From contig CM007334.1 in the NCBI GenBank assembly GCA_000333855.2, positions 364,634-428,633 on the forward strand: 64,000 nucleotides of DNA, written 5' to 3'. Source of the stretch: Endotrypanum monterogeii. Its lineage: Eukaryota; Euglenozoa; Kinetoplastea; Trypanosomatida; Trypanosomatidae. The number at the start of each line of letters is the position of its first letter. Position 1 is the first letter of the stretch. The notes beneath the pieces were generated by a model. That model was not told the origin of the DNA. It ran no database searches and saw nothing but the letters and a program-made list of their open reading frames with translations. The translations under genes were made by a program, and so were the position numbers. Positions 30,148 through 42,200 of this stretch are shown here, one piece after another.

Positions 30148-30169
30148 TATATATATATATATATATATA
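30148..30169. repeat. (TA)11 tract in the strand-switch region
   Basis: 22 nt of alternating T and A, about 130 bp before the dynein ATG and directly before its pyrimidine tract. Confidence 0.95.
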
Positions 30170-30245
30170 ACTACTTTTTCTCATCTTCTTGTTTGCATCA
30201 CTTTTTTTTTTCTGCTGCGTACCGCTTGTTGGGGGCCTATGGAAA

Positions 30246-30247
30246 AG
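30246..30247 (+). promoter_or_regulatory. predicted spliced-leader acceptor of the dynein gene
   Basis: The first AG after the T-rich tract at 30202-30215. Cutting here removes an out-of-frame ATG at 30239 and makes the ATG at 30297 the first in the mRNA. Confidence 0.45.
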
Positions 30248-30296
30248 TGGATAAAGAAGTTTCTTGTACAAAAGCACACCCAAGCAGCAGGAAAAG

Positions 30297-33200
30297 ATGT
30301 TGTCCACTAAGATCATTCAGGAACTGAAGGAGCTTCCTCTAAACACTGTGGAGGATGCACAAAAGTTCTTCTCGATTGTAGACGATGTAAAACAACAGGG
30401 TGTGGCACTTCCACCGATGGCACATCTGTTTTTTGCACGAGTAGATATGGGTCTCAAATTCGATCCATACAACATCCGTACAGTGCCTCGTGAAAACTGC
30501 CCTTTAAACTACTTCATAGTCACAAAAGACCACGTTGTTCACGTCAATCGGCGAGACGCAGAATATCAGATAGTTGGTTCCGTGGAGCAGTGGATTTCAG
30601 AATCAAAGTGCTTCAGCAAAGTCTCAGAGATTCTGTTTTTCAGAAACTACATTTTGCTGAAGGTGTTTCGACGCCTTCTAGAGAGCGTGAGACGCGCTAG
30701 GTTCCGAAGAAATCGTACCATTCTATTAAAACGGCATTTGCTGGCAACACCGACATTTGGGAATGATTTGATTGTAATGTGGAAAAAAGCCTTCTATTTC
30801 CAGTGGGGCCAAGTTGCACAAAACTTCAAAAGGGTGCTTTGTTTGCAAATTAACAGTGAAGAAGGCAATCCTGGTGGGTTCACTATTGATGAATTTCTTC
30901 AAATGCAAGACGAGTATGCGAAATCGCTGCAACAAAACTTCGCTTCGGTATTGTTGGATATTTTGAGCGTAGTTTCTGAGCGCGTGAAGGACGTAACCGC
31001 ACTTGTCTCCACAATGCGTGTGACGGAAAAATTGCCGGGTGTGACAGGGTGCGTCAATAAAGATGTCACTGCGAAAGAGCTGCGCAAGCATCAAATGAAG
31101 TTGAAACGCCTGGTCGTAGATTACGAAAATTTGCCATCTTATATTCGCCTAGCGCATTATTTCCAGCTTCAAAGTACCTTTCAACAGGCCTGCAGCAGTT
31201 TTTTTGATCTGGAGGCTGCCGTGCGAAAAAAAGCTTCAACTCTGCTTTGGAGGTTTAGGGTGGAGTGCGTAGTGGAGGGCAACAAATACGTCTCGCTTTT
31301 CCCCCCAAAGGACCAGGTTTCCAGAACTGTAGATGCAATGATCGACAAAAGCATCGATTTGCTCTCGTCTATACCAACGTGCATCAAGTCCGAGGAGTTA
31401 AAGCAATTTACAGATTCAATGAAAACAGCGTCTGTGCGCAGCGCCCTGGTCGGCGATGATCTCATTGTCGTCTATAGAAACAAAGTTCTCCAGGTGTTCG
31501 AGGCAGACTATGAAGAGGCAAGAGGTAAACTGTCGTTTTACGAGCCTCTTGTGGTCGTTTCACAATTTTTAGTTGAGTGGACGAAAGTTTCCGCACGTTG
31601 GGATGCTGTTCTCTCCTCTGAAAAAACACTTTTGGATACTATTACAGAGTCTGAAATACGGGGCTACGTAACAAGAGTGTTCAAGTCACAGAACGAAATC
31701 GGGAAGCTTTCGAATCGTACTTGTGGGACCATCGTCCTTGTGTGCGACAACACGCTTCATGGTCTCGGTACTCGGCTGAAAGGCGTCTTGCAGGATATTG
31801 AAGCATCTCTGGGACATCTTATTCAGCTGAAATTTGCCTACTTGAAAGCGGATTGTGAATATTGGGTCGATCATCTACAGCTTCCAATTTTAGTTCTCGA
31901 ACGATTTATCCAGTGGTACTTGATGTTGCAAGATGGAGAGAAGGTTATTGACAAATTCTGTGATTCTGTAACCGATCTACAGAATTTGCATCGATTGCTT
32001 TCTGAGCTACGCGAAAAGGCGGGGTCAGGTAATTTGACCGACGCGGATAATTATGCATCCGTTTTGCGGATTCCCTTCCAGACTGCAATAACCGAAGCCC
32101 GGAGCTACTTTGGGTCGTGCTGTACCAAGGTGAAGGAGATGATCCTTGCTGAACACACTAATATCATCACCTCTGTTACTAATATGAAGGAACGACTCTC
32201 CATCGAGTACAGCGACGAGAGTGCAGACGAAGCTGGGGCACCAGCTTCACAGAAGCTGCAGGCCATGTCTGATAGGCTTGTGAACACAAATCGAGAGGCA
32301 AAACAGCTGGATACATACACACAAGTTTTGGAGATGCCGCAACTTAATTGGACGGAGATTGGTGTTGTAGAGGACGAGCTTCGGAAATATGTGGAGCTTT
32401 GGAAAGTGAACGAGGAAGCCATCCAGTTGCGTCACCTCCTGGATACCAAGACTGTTGCAGAAATTGACGGGCAGGAGCTTAAGGACACCACCATTTCCTT
32501 GCTACAGCGCGCATTCAAGGCACAAAAAAGTACTCCGGGTGGTACCGCCGATCATTTAGTAAAGTGGCTTGGAGTCGAAAAAACGAATGTGCCGATGTAT
32601 GTTGAGTTGTGCAACCCTGCTCTTAAAGAAGAATACTGGACAAAGCTGTTTGTGGCCACAGAAATTCCACCCATTCCACCCGCAAAGCGCACTTTGCGCA
32701 CCCTCGAAGCCTCTTCTCTCATGTCTGCCGAGCACTCGGAGGCAGTGCGTGAAGTTGTTTCCAGTGCAGTCGGCATTTATGAGTTAGAGCAGCAGCTTGA
32801 TAAACTTGAGAATTATTGGATGGCGTGCTGTTTTGTCGTTGCACCATATGCAGGGCGTGCCAACGCGTATGTAGTAGACGGTGTCGACGCAACTCTCGAG
32901 GAGCTTGAGGAGCAGCAAATAGTGGTCCAGACTTGCTTGGCCTCCAAGTATGTAGGCCCTGTCCAGGCAGAATTGCGGGATTGGGAGTCCAAACTAAGCT
33001 TAATCCACTCGGTTCTCGAAGAGTGGGTTAGTGTCCAAAAGACATGGATGTATTTGGAGTTCATTTTTACCAGTGACGACATCAAACGCCAGCTCCCAGA
33101 CGAGTCTCTCCTTTTTTCTTCAGCGGACCGCTTTTTTGGCTCGCTGATGAAGCGCTGTGCCGATGATCCACATATGACGCCATTGTGTCTCGAGGGTAAT

Positions 33201-36200
33201 GGCGACAGTCTAAAAAAGCTGCAAAAATGCACCTACCAGTTGGACTGCATTCAGAAAAAGATCGACGAATATCTTGAAACAAAGAGGGTGGCCTTTCCAC
33301 GGTTTTACTTTCTTTCGAACGACGAGTTGCTATCGATATTGTCTGACTCCCGAAATCCACTTGCAGTCCAGCCGCACTTACAGAAGTGTTTTGATAACAT
33401 CAAGGCTCTGGTTTTTGAGGATGGAAAGACGATTGTGGCGATGCGGAGCTCTGAGGGCGAGGAGGTTCCCTTCACCCATCCCGTCAAGGTGATGGGCAAC
33501 GTGGAGAGCTGGTTGAACGATGTTGAGCGTGCCATGCGCACGACGTTGTTTGATCGCCTGGCTGCCTGCTTAGGTGCGTACACGGCTGAGCACAGAGCGG
33601 AGTGGTTTTTTGATCACCCGGCCCAGTGTGTGACAACAGTTGACCAGATTGTATGGACCAGTGAAGTGGAGGTTGTCATCACGGAAACAGGGAGTGGCGA
33701 TTCATCTGCTTGGCCATCATATCAGAACCGTTTCGTCACGCAACTCCTCCAGACGGTGGATCTTGTGAAGCTTCCTCTCACAGCGTTGCAGAGAACCGTG
33801 GTGTCGAATCTGATCGTTGTTGATGTGCACTGCAGAGATGTTTGCGCAGAGCTCGCAGCGACTTCTCCTGACTTGACGCTTCAGCCATGCAGCTCATTGC
33901 TTGATTTCGGCTGGCAGAAGCAGCTACGTTTCTACTACGGCCCACCGTCGAGCAGCCATGGTGCCGGTGGCCCTCCAGAGGTGTCTGATTGTTTTGTCCG
34001 ACACGGCGCTGCAGAGCTCCCTTATGGGTACGAGTACCTCGGAAACCAGCCGCGCCTCGTTATTACTCCTCTCACTGAGCGCGCCTTTTTGACGTGCACA
34101 GCGGCTCTACACATGCAGAAAGGTGCCGCACCGCAAGGCCCAGCCGGGACAGGCAAAACTGAGTCGGTCAAGGATTTAGGAAAAGCACTTGCGAGAACGG
34201 TGGTTGTTTTCAATTGCTCCGACGGTCTCGACTACCGCATGATGAGTCAAATGTTTGCTGGGCTGGCGCAGGCTGGGGCGTGGGCGTGCTTTGATGAGTT
34301 TAACCGTATCGAGCTGGAGGTGCTTTCGGTGGTGGCGCAGCAAATGCTTGACATCACCACTGCCATCACACAGAAACAGACGTCTATGAAATTCGAGGGC
34401 CACCACATCAAGCTGCACGCGAACTTTGGCGTTTTCATCACCATGAACCCCGGGTACGCAGGACGCACTGAACTCCCCGACAACTTGAAGGCTCTCTTTC
34501 GACCTGTGTGCATGATGATACCGAACTACGCTCTCATTGCCGAGATTATGTTTTACGCCGAGGGCTACGGAAAGGCTCAGTCACTTGCAGCCAAGATGAT
34601 TCGTCTCTATTCGCTGGCGTCACAGCAGTTGTCGAAACAAGATCACTACGACTTTGGTATGCGCGCTGTCAAGAGTATTCTCGTCCTCGCCGGGCGACTG
34701 AAGCGCAATGACACGGAGTCAGACGAAGAGCTGCTTTTGGTGCGTGCTATTCGGGAAGCGAACCTACCCAAGTTCCTCGTAGATGATCGCTACCTTTTCA
34801 TGGCGCTTTTGCGCGACTTCTTCCCTTCCATTGTGGAGGTGGCGCCAGCGCCGGTGAGCGAGCTCATTTATGATGAGGCACAGTACGTTTTGAAGGAGGA
34901 GCTTGTGCAGGCTACTCCGTCAAACCCTGCCACCCGGATACGGCTGCAGCCCACGGAGGGGCTACTCTTCAAAACACAGCAGCTCTTCGACACGCTCATG
35001 ACTCGGCATGGACTGATGTTGGTGGGCCGCACCATGACCGGCAAGACTACAGTACGTGACACACTAGCGTCAGTGTTGACACGCCTTGGCAATGTGCTTA
35101 ATACCATCTCAACGACTGAGGCGGGTGATGGTGTCAGCAACAGCAGCAAGCAAAGTGCCATGGGTGGGCTTGGCAAAGCGCGGAGGCATCACCTTGCCGC
35201 CATGATGCGTGCGTTGGACACGCGGTGCCAGTCTTACTTCACCGTCACCCGCAGCACCACCTGCAACCCAAAGGCTATTTCGATGACGGAGCTCTACGGT
35301 GACGTCAACCCCCTTACACGTGAGTGGCAGGACGGTGTCTTTTCAGCTATTGTACGCGAGTTGGTCAAACTGAGTGCAGGTTCGGTCGACGGCGCCACAA
35401 CGCGACACTGGGTCGTCTTTGACGGTCCGGTGGATGCAGTGTGGATTGAAAATCTCAACACCGTGCTCGATGACAGCAAGATGCTATGTCTTGTCAACGG
35501 AGAGCGAATTCGCATCCCCGACACTATATCGCTCCTTTTTGAGGTGCAGGACTTGCGCGTCGCGTCTCCGGCCACGGTATCACGTTGCGGCATGGTGTAC
35601 GTAGATGAGGAATGCCTGGACGATGGGTGGTCGCCTCTGCTGCAGAGCCTTTCGCAGGCAGCCGCCCAGGAGTTGGGCTATCGATGGCGCCACGATCGTT
35701 TTCTGGAGCTTTGCGAGTCGCTCGTACCGCCCTTGCTCCAGGTGGTTCGCAGAGAGTGCAAGGAATATATTGGAACAGGTGACGCGCAGCTGGCGTTGAA
35801 CCTTTTTTATTTGATGAAGGCAGCCACGCAGCAGCTGGAGGGGATAATCCAGGAGGATCAGCAAGAGCAGCAGCAAGGCAAAACTTCAGAGCTGACGCTG
35901 CCTGCAGGCAGGTTGCAGCGATCCTCTGATCCAGTGGTGCGGCGTTCTTCTCAGCGTCGGGGTTCGATGGCCATGCGCGCGGTCCTCGTCGTGCGCGGAA
36001 GCGCTCTCTTCGATGCACTGTTCGTGCAAAGCTGTGCCTGGGGTCTCGGCGGTAACCTGACTGAGGCCACGCGCGCACGGTTTGCAGAGGCCATGCTGCC
36101 ACTTATTCGCACAGAGGCGCTTCACTTCCCAAAGGAGGCTGAGGCAAAGGGGTATGGCGTATTCGACTACGGTGTTGACTTGGTGAGTGGTGACTGGCAG

Positions 36201-39200
36201 CGTTGGTCCGAGATGGTCCCAGAGTTTTCTTACAATCCTAGCCTTTCATACTTTGATCTCCTCGTACCGACGGAGCAGACTGTCGTGCTGCAGTATCTGC
36301 TGCACAGTGCCACAACCACCCAGCATCATATGCTACTCAATGGCTTGACGGGCACTGGCAAGTCGTCCATGGTGAACAGCTACCTGTTGAACACTTTGCA
36401 CACAGAGGAAGCGCATAGCACGACTGCAGCCTTTCGGTTCACACTGTCCGCGCAGACTTCGTCCCAGGCTCTGCAGAACACTATTGAAATGAAACTCACA
36501 CGTCGCAAGGGTGACCGCGAGTTCGGAGCACCGCCCGGCAAGACTCTGATGATTGCTGTGATAGACGATTGCAACGTGCCGCAGCTGGAGGAGTACGGGG
36601 CAGCGCCGCCGATAGAGTTGTTGCGGCAAATGATCTCTCAAGGCGGGTTCTACGATCGTAAGCGTCTTTTCTTCAAGGATGTGGTGCAGACAATGTTGAT
36701 TGCGTGCTGTGGTGAACCAGGCGGTGGAAAGAGCGAGATGACGCCTCGCTTCACATCAAGACTTCTCTGCTTCTGCGCTCCGCAACTCACAGAAACGTCG
36801 ATGAGGTCTATTTTCTCTGCCATTTTGAAAGGCTTTTTCATCACCCGTAGCTTCGCGGCGGAGGTGGCCGAGTTGGCGGATGCCGTCGTCGACAGCACTC
36901 TCGAGGCGTATCGCCGCATCGCGGTGGAGTGCTTGCCCACCCCCGACAAGACACACTGCACCTTCAACTTGCGCGATGTCAGCAAAGTTTTTCAAGGGAT
37001 TCTGCAAATTAAGCCGGCTCACTGTGCATCTCCCCAGGCCCTTGTCGATCTTTGGAGCCACGAGGCATCCCGCGTTTTTCACGATCGTCTGATTGACGAC
37101 ACTGATCGTGGGTGGTGGTGGCAATGCTGTGCTGAAGTAATTGAGAAGCACTTCTGTGATGCTGACAAGAACGCAAACGCTGACTCCCCCGACACCGATG
37201 GACAGCGGTCGGCGCAGTCTCCACTGCCAGCTCCTCACCCTGCCCAGCTCGCGTCCATCTTTTACGGTTCCTGGGTCCAACGCGATTACCAGCGCATTGA
37301 CCAGCACACATCGTTGCAGACGGTGGCACAACAGCACTTGCTCGAGTACAACTCGCAGAGCACCACCGCTATGAATTTGGTCTTTTTTGACCAGGCGGTG
37401 CATCATTTGTCACGTATATGCCGCATTGTCAGTCAGCCACGCGGTCATGCGTTGCTCGTTGGCATCGGCGGTAGCGGTCGCTCATCGCTCTGCCGCCTCG
37501 CCGCCTTCATGATGGCCATGGATTTACAAACAGTTCACATCGCGCGCAACTACGGCATCTCGGAGTTCCGGGATGAGATGCGGAAGGTGCTACTGGACTG
37601 CGGCGCACGGGGGAAGGAGGTGGTGTTCCTCATCTCGGACCCGCAGCTGATACACAGTGAGATGCTGGAGGATATCAACAACCTCCTCAACGCTGGTGAG
37701 GTGCCGGGTATGATGGGTATGGAGGATATGGAGACGATTGTGCGATGTTGCCGTGAGGCAGCGCTTTCTTCGGGTCGCCCCGACACACGCACTAGCGTGT
37801 ACGAATACTTTGTTTCCCAGAGCCGAGAGCGGTTTCATCTGTGCCTGTGCATGTCTCCAATGAGTGGCGCCTTTCGCGATCGGCTGCGGATGTTTCCCGC
37901 ACTCGTGAACTGCACTACGATCGATTGGTTCTCAGAGTGGCCACAGGTGGCACTCAGCGCTGTGGCCCATTCGACGCTGTCGAGCGGTACTCAAGGTAGC
38001 TCCACGGGACCCAGTACAGATCAGCTAAGCGCTCTCATGGTGTTCCTGCAGACTACCGTGAAGGAGGCCGCTCAGCGACTTTATGTGCAACATCGGCGTC
38101 GCACCCACGTCACCCCAACTAGCTACCTGGCTGTTCTCACGCTGTACAGCACGATGGGGCAGCGACTGCGACGAGATCTGCAGGCAAGCGCGAACCGTTA
38201 CCGCAACGGACTGGAAAAGCTTGACACCGCGAATTTGACAATCGCGCAACTGCAGCAGGAGATTCGAGACATGCAGCCTGGCTTGACGGCTGCTGCGAAG
38301 CAGGTTGAGGAACAAAAACATACCTTGGCCATCGAACAACTCGATGCGGATCAGATGAAAGAGGAGCAGTCCAAGGAGGAGGCGGCGGCACAGAAACTGA
38401 TGAACGAGGCGGAGTTGATTCGTCTGGAGTGTGAGGAGGGTCTGCAGCAGGCATTGCCAGCTCTGGAGGCGGCGAAGCAAGCGCTGGAAACTCTGAGCGC
38501 GAAGGATATTCAAGAGATTAAAACCTTCACGACGCCGCCGAGCAACGTGGAAAAGACGATGAATGCGGTGCTGGTGCTACTCGGCGAGAAGGATGGTTGG
38601 GCAAGCGCCAAGACGTGCCTCGCCAAGCTGGATTTTATTTCTCGCTTGACAGGGTACCCACGCGACTCCATCAACCCTGCGTGTATCCGTAAGCTTGCCG
38701 TATTCGTGCAGGATCCGGATTTCGTGCCAGATGTCATCGAAAAGACATCGCTGCCGTGTCGCTCGATGTGCATGTGGGTGCATGCGATGTACAAGTACTA
38801 TTTCGTTGCGAAGGAGATCGCGCCGAAGCGAGCGCGGCTAGCAGAAGCAGAAAGGAAGGTGGATGTGGCAGGCAAAGAGTTGGAGACAAAGCGTGTGGCT
38901 CTGCAGAAGGTGCTTGACCGCATTGATTCCCTGCACGCCGCTGCTGCTGCGGCGCAGGAAAAGGCCGATCACTTCCAGCGGCAGATCGAAATTGCTATGG
39001 CGCGACTGGAGCGTGCTGATCAGCTGATCTCGGGACTCGCCTCCGAGCGGGGTCGGTGGAAGGAGGCTCTGGCGAAACTTGAGACGCAACTGGGCTGCGT
39101 GGAGGGAACTGCAGCTCTAGCCGCCGGGTGCGTGGGCTACCTCGGTCCCTTCCCACTGGACTATCGAGAGGCACTGCTGGATCAGTGGCGCTCACGGTGT

Positions 39201-42200
39201 ACCGAGCTGAAAATCCGCTTTGATGCCACCTACTCACTCGAGGGTATTGAGACAGAGGCGACAGTTCAGCAGTGGACGCTGCAATCACTTCCTCGCGACA
39301 CATACTCCATCCAGAATGCCACGATTCTTCACCGGACAACACAGTGTTGTTACATGATCGATCCACAGGGGCAGGCTAACACGTTCGTGCGAAAGCTGGA
39401 GCGCAGTCGCTCTAGCGGTGCTTCTGGCCTGCTGCAACTGAAGTTAAACAGTCCGAACTTCATGCGGCAGATTGAGAACGCGGTGCAGAAAGGGCAGGCT
39501 GTGCTTCTCGAGGACGTTGGCGAGACTCTGGACGCTGCACTGGACCCAATTTTGCTTAAGCAGGTGCGCCGCGTGGCTGGTCGCGATGTCATCACACTAG
39601 GTGACCGCGAGGTCACTTACGACGACCGTTTCCATATGTACATAACCACGAAGCTGGCAAACCCCGTTCTCACGCCGGAGTTGCAGGTAACCCTGACGGT
39701 GATTGACTTCACGGTTACACGCGAGGGCCTGGAGGAGCAGTTGTTAGCAGACATTGTTGGTTCAGAGCGGGCCTCTTTGCAACAGCGCGGTGACCGCTGC
39801 GTCATTTCCATCGCGGCAAATCGAGAGAAGATATCGGCACTCGAGGCCCAAGTTCTGCAGCAGCTGAGCGATGCCACTGGTAACGTGTTGGATAACGTTG
39901 AGTTGATTCAAGCGCTGCAGACCTCGAAGCTGACATCCAATAGAATCGCCATCGAGCTCGCCGCAGTGGAGGAGACGAACAAGACAATTAACGCCACGCG
40001 TGATATGTATCGTCCGCTCGCGGTTCGCGGCTCCCTGTTGTATGGCGTGATAGCACAAATGGCCAAGGTCGATCCTATGTACGACTACTCGCTCCCATTT
40101 TTCAAGAACCTGGTCGTCTCCGTCTTGACCAACACGCGACAATCGCGGCATCATTCGCTCGGCAACTCTTCTAGGTCTGCTTCACCTTTGCTCGACTCCA
40201 GTCTAGACGGAAAGGAGTCGGGGAGTCACTTCGCTCCCACTCAGGCGAGCGACAACAGCAACATGCGTGCCGGAAGCCCCGAGGAGGACGAAGACGGCGC
40301 TGCGGTGATGACTGAGGCCGAGGTAGAGGCACGTGTATCGATGCTTGTGGAGGAGGTGACGTGGACGAGCTATCGGGTGCTGTGCCGCGGTCTCTTTGGC
40401 ACTCACAAACTCCTCTTCAGTTTCGTCTTGGCGACAACGCTGCTTCGAAGCGCAGGTGAAATCACAAAGGAGGAGTGGGACTTGCTCCTGTGCGGCGGAG
40501 TAGGGCGGGCGCTGCCACCCGTATTCGCCGACGCGAGCGGAGAGGGCGGCGACGGCACGGCATTACATCGCCCCGTGTACATGTCAAAGGGAACTTGGGT
40601 TGATTTTGGAGCTGCTTGCAGTCTTGGTGCCTTTGCTGAAGTTTACGAAAGCTTTATCGAGTCGCTGGCCTCTGCCTCTGCCTCTGACTGCGGCGGCGCA
40701 GATATTTCCGGTGAGGGGCCGTTGCCGTGGACGACATGGCTTACTGCGACCTACGGTGCGGAGGTGTTGACGCGCATGCCGGCGCCGCTGTCTCGCCTAT
40801 CGTTGTGGCACCGTGTGATGGCGATGAAGATACTCAGGCCGAACAAATTTCATTACATGGTGTCTCAACTCGTTGTAGAGACGCTGGGGCAACGCTACAC
40901 CACCGCTCCCGCGTTTGATCTCGAGGAGGCGTTCCAGGACAGCACTAAGATGACACCGATCATCTTTATCCTCTCGCCTGGCGCGGACCCGACATCGCTG
41001 TTTATCAGCTTTGCTGAGGAGCACGGATTTGCTGGGCGCAAGAGTATGCTTTCCCTCGGCCAAGATCAAGACGTGCGTGCAACGAAGATGATCCAGGAAG
41101 GACAGCGAGAGGGCTCCTGGGTTTATCTCCAGAATTGCCACGTGTACGCGTCGTGGATGCCGCATCTCCAAGTGATCGTCGAAAGCATGAACCCAAACGA
41201 AATACACGACGATTTCCGACTTTGGCTCACCAGCAGCCCATCACCATCTTTCCCACCGCTTGTGCTCCAGGCAGGCCTCAAGCTTTCACAGGAGCCGCCT
41301 ATGGGACTGCAAGGAAAGGTACTGAGCACTCTGCGAAATACCGTGGTAGCGGATGTTTGGGCCTCCACTGCTTCTCCTGCCGCAGATAACGAGAGTACTG
41401 TTTCCGATGACGCAGCCGTGACGTTGGGCTTGCCGGATGCCTCTCGAAATGGTCAGCCCCCCATCCAGCTGCAGCGGCTTATCTGGACCCTGGCGTTTTA
41501 CCACGGCACGGTCATGGAGCGGCGACGCTACCGTCCGCTTGGGTGGAATATCTCGTATGACTGGGGCATGTCTGACTTCGAGGCAGGATTGGCGACGCTG
41601 CGGACGGCTCTCGCCCGCACCAAGGGCAGTGGAGCTGACCCCACTGCAGATTTACCGACGGAGGAGTTGTGCTACATGCTTGGCACGATTGATTTCGGCG
41701 GCCGTGTGACAGATGAGTGGGATACACTGTGCCTGCAGGTACTGACGCGCCGCTTCTTTGACGTGAACTCCTCAGGTGCGACCCCCCAGGGAGAGTGGCC
41801 GCAAGACGCCGTGGTTCCACCTCCGTTTCCAAAAGGCGGCGCGAACTATGCTGAGCTGCTGCAGCTTGCCGAGGCGGCCTTCACCACCGCCCGTGAAAGT
41901 GGAGGAGACGGCGAGGGGGAGGAAGAGAGCGGGGAGGGTCCTGAGCGTTTCGGTTTGCATGGCAACGCCACTCTTTCTGTGGAGCACCAACTCTCATCGG
42001 GGCTTGTCGACGCGTTGGTCTGCATGAATACAGGCGGAGCCGTGGCTGCCACAGCTAGTGTGTCACGTGGTGGCGGCAGCGACAAGGCCGATGGAGGCCA
42101 AGGGAAAGACGACACCAAGTCGAACGAACCGGAAGAGGAGGAGAATCCGGTCGCTACTGTGGCGCGAAGCTTACTGGCACAACTGCCCCCTCGGCTTCCT

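Larger units (their letters stand above)
28659..30296. promoter_or_regulatory. divergent strand-switch region (probable bidirectional Pol II start)
   Basis: COQ9 reads leftward and the dynein reads rightward from this 1.6-kb spacer, so it divides two oppositely directed clusters. In trypanosomatids such regions are the main Pol II start sites and carry modified histones. It contains a G-tract on the minus strand (29069-29084), a G15 on the plus strand (29226-29240), an A8 run, a (TA)n run (30148-30169) and a T-rich tract before the dynein acceptor. The only tRNA-like hint, TGGCCTAGTGG near 29390-29400, has no matching B box. No protein gene is seen. The promoter role is inferred from layout. 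Confidence 0.75.
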
